Origin: Pedobacter heparinus DSM 2366
GTDB lineage: Bacteria > Bacteroidota > Bacteroidia > Sphingobacteriales > Sphingobacteriaceae
Assembly: GCF_000023825.1 (NCBI RefSeq)
Contig: NC_013061.1
Location: forward strand, 3,286,001-3,350,000
DNA length: 64,000 bases
Direction of reading: 5' to 3'
The translations under genes were made by a program, and so were the position numbers. Positions 62,567 through 64,000 of this stretch are shown here, piece by piece; positions within the stretch are counted from its first letter, which is position 1; each line of letters begins with the position of its first letter. The notes below the pieces were generated by a model that worked only from the letters and a program-made list of their open reading frames with translations, did not search any database and was not told the DNA's origin.

Positions 62567-63052
62567 ATGAATACAAACACTTTGGATCAGGTTGATCTGC
62601 AAATTTTGCGTTTACTTCAAACAGATGCGAAGTTAACCAATAAACAACTTGCGCTTAAGCTGCACAAAGCCAGCAATACGATTTACGACAGGGTAGACAA
62701 ATTAAAAAAGCTGGGTTATATAACCGGTACCATGACGCTCATCAACAGAAAAAAAATGGGTGAATTCCTGATTGCCTTCACCCATGTGCAATTGAATGAA
62801 CATACTACAGATTCACTTAAGGCCTTCCAGTATGAAGCTTCAAAATTTTCCGAAGTTATGGAATGCTACCACATGACAGGATCTTTCGATTTTAACTTAA
62901 AAATAGTGGTGCGCGATATGACTTCGTACAATGAATTTCTGGTAGAACGCCTGGCAAAACTTTCACATGTAGGTTCACTAAGGAGCTATTTTGTAATCAA
63001 TGAGGCCAAGCGTGAACTGGCTTATCCTATTGAAATGCCATCAACCTTTTAA
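62567..63052 (+). CDS. Lrp/AsnC-family transcriptional regulator
   Basis: A 161-residue regulator: N-terminal HTH (LDQVDLQILRLLQTDAKLTN, recognition helix KASNTIYDRVDKLKKLGYI) and C-terminal RAM domain (about 65-150, AFTHVQLNEHTTDSLK, then CYHMTGSFDFNLKIVVRDM). The RAM domain binds small ligands and drives multimers. Stops overlap with the convergent permease gene by 4 bp. Targets are unknown; amino-acid metabolism is typical for the family. Confidence 0.93.
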   Translation: MNTNTLDQVDLQILRLLQTDAKLTNKQLALKLHKASNTIYDRVDKLKKLGYITGTMTLINRKKMGEFLIAFTHVQLNEHTTDSLKAFQYEASKFSEVMECYHMTGSFDFNLKIVVRDMTSYNEFLVERLAKLSHVGSLRSYFVINEAKRELAYPIEMPSTF

Positions 63053-64000
63053 AAAAGCTCTTTTAACTTTACCGTTTTGTTATTGATCATTGGTTTTGCA
63101 TAGTAGGCCAGGAACAAAATATAACCTAGTGTAAAGTACAGGAACACCAGTGCAAAACGCAAACCGATCAGATCTCCGAGCGCACCAATGATCAGGGGTA
63201 CCAATGCCCCTCCAAAAATACCTGAACACAAAATTCCTGAAAATGAACCATGATGCTGCGAAACCGAATTTAAAGCCAGCGAAAAAATAATGGAGAACAT
63301 AACCGAGATAAAAAAACCTGCTGCCGGAAATGAATATAAAGCCAGTTCTTTACTGCCAAATAAAGCCAGTGAAACCACCACAATGGAAATTACTGTCGCC
63401 ATTTTAAGAATGAGTTTGGAATCCCAAAGCTTTAAGAGCGCCAGACCAAGTAAACAGCCCAATGACATTAAACCCCAGAACCATGCTACTACCTGGGCGC
63501 CATCTTTATTGGGATCAACTCCGTGATAAGTTCTTAAAAATTCAGACATCCAGTTGGCCAGGGCCTGTTCCGTACCTACATAAGCCACAATACCGATAAA
63601 GAAAAGTACAACGTCCTTATTCTTTAACAGTCCTAAATAAACACTGCCAGCACCAGTTTTTTCATCTTCTTTCAGTTCTACCGCAGGCATGCTGATAAAA
63701 GAAAGCAGCAGCAGGATCAATAAAAAGATAAAGCTAAACAGCCAGTAAAGGGCTGTCCAGGACAAACCATCTTTAACAAGGCCAGCCAATACCCCAACTA
63801 AAGGGTTTTCAATGGGATGGGCAGTAAGTGCAGTGAGCAAATAGGAAAATACAAAGGGGCTTACAAAAGAGGCCAGTCCAAATACCAGTTGCCCCAGCAC
63901 AGAAAAGAAAGCAAAATTTTCTTCACCCCCTGCAGTACGCATCAGCGGGTTAATGATGACCTGGAGCATAGCCATTCCCATTCCAATAATAAACAGTGAT
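63049..64000 (-). CDS. FucP/GluP-type MFS sugar permease, cut by window edge
   Basis: The frame runs from 63049 to beyond the right edge; 317 codons are visible. The sequence just inside the edge reads SLFIIGMGMAMLQVIINP, the N-terminal-half motif of FucP-type sugar:H+ symporters, so the first Met at 63981 is internal and not a start. About nine hydrophobic segments follow. Family members import L-fucose, glucose, galactose or N-acetylglucosamine. With GH95 and isomerase genes nearby, a deoxy- or neutral sugar from pectin is plausible. Confidence 0.87.
   Translation of the reverse strand, partial: SLFIIGMGMAMLQVIINPLMRTAGGEENFAFFSVLGQLVFGLASFVSPFVFSYLLTALTAHPIENPLVGVLAGLVKDGLSWTALYWLFSFIFLLILLLLSFISMPAVELKEDEKTGAGSVYLGLLKNKDVVLFFIGIVAYVGTEQALANWMSEFLRTYHGVDPNKDGAQVVAWFWGLMSLGCLLGLALLKLWDSKLILKMATVISIVVVSLALFGSKELALYSFPAAGFFISVMFSIIFSLALNSVSQHHGSFSGILCSGIFGGALVPLIIGALGDLIGLRFALVFLYFTLGYILFLAYYAKPMINNKTVKLKELF

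Noticed and set aside
1..64000. CRISPR arrays, tRNA or rRNA genes, transposons, prophage
   Set aside because: No direct-repeat array, cloverleaf, transposase or phage gene was seen.

Overview
The window looks like part of a plant-pectin-degrading member of the Bacteroidota, most likely a Sphingobacteriaceae genome of the Pedobacter type. Evidence: a SusC/SusD pair with a SusE-like lipoprotein, a second TonB-dependent receptor, many secreted glycan-cleaving enzymes, Bacteroidota-type -7 promoter elements (TAnnTTTG), and few Shine-Dalgarno-like sites. I saw no rRNA, tRNA, CRISPR array, insertion sequence or phage gene. The genus is an inference from gene content, not from a marker gene.

Layout. 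(1) 1-12030, minus strand: one operon of seven secreted enzymes, running from a beta-helix/glycosidase fusion through a GH140-like apiosidase, a GH43, a BNR-propeller protein, a sialate-O-acetylesterase-type esterase and a GH2 to a GH78 rhamnosidase cut by the window edge. (2) 12197-13822: a PL1-type pectate lyase. (3) 14061-17072: a secreted triple-repeat protein of unknown function with a LytS-type kinase and a LytTR regulator. (4) 17250-22613: two more PL1-type lyases around a cupin and an SRPBCC protein. (5) 22834-25653: a TonB-dependent receptor without SusD. (6) 25957-36775, plus strand: a ten-gene operon (DeoR regulator, FucI-like isomerase, split transketolase, ribose-type ABC importer with DUF2291 protein, FGGY kinase, DUF1593 protein) whose content fits D-apiose uptake and catabolism. 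(7) 37406-43430: SusC/SusD/SusE-like operon. (8) 43680-49697: DUF3826 protein, second FucI-like isomerase, AraC regulator, DHDPS-type lyase and Na+/solute symporter. (9) 49830-62101: a second polysaccharide-degrading operon (GH67-like, (alpha/alpha)6 hydrolase, GH28, GH95, GH2). (10) 62567-64000: Lrp/AsnC regulator and a FucP-type MFS permease cut by the window edge.

How it fits together. The PL1, GH28, GH78, GH95, GH2, GH43, GH140 and esterase set points to pectin with complex side chains (rhamnogalacturonan-II or apiogalacturonan-like). The GH140-like enzyme would release apiose in the periplasm; the ABC importer would bring it in; the isomerase, kinase and transketolase would turn it into DHAP and xylulose 5-phosphate.

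The strongest unlisted signal is a shared promoter architecture. Six minus-strand transcription units (starts at 12030, 13822, 22613, 46009, 49697 and 62101) each carry two direct copies of a 14-bp half-site spaced exactly 21 bp, followed 21-22 bp later by a TAnnTTTG-like -7 element. This defines a local pectin regulon. The AraC-family regulator at 46253-47125 is the best candidate in the window to read it.
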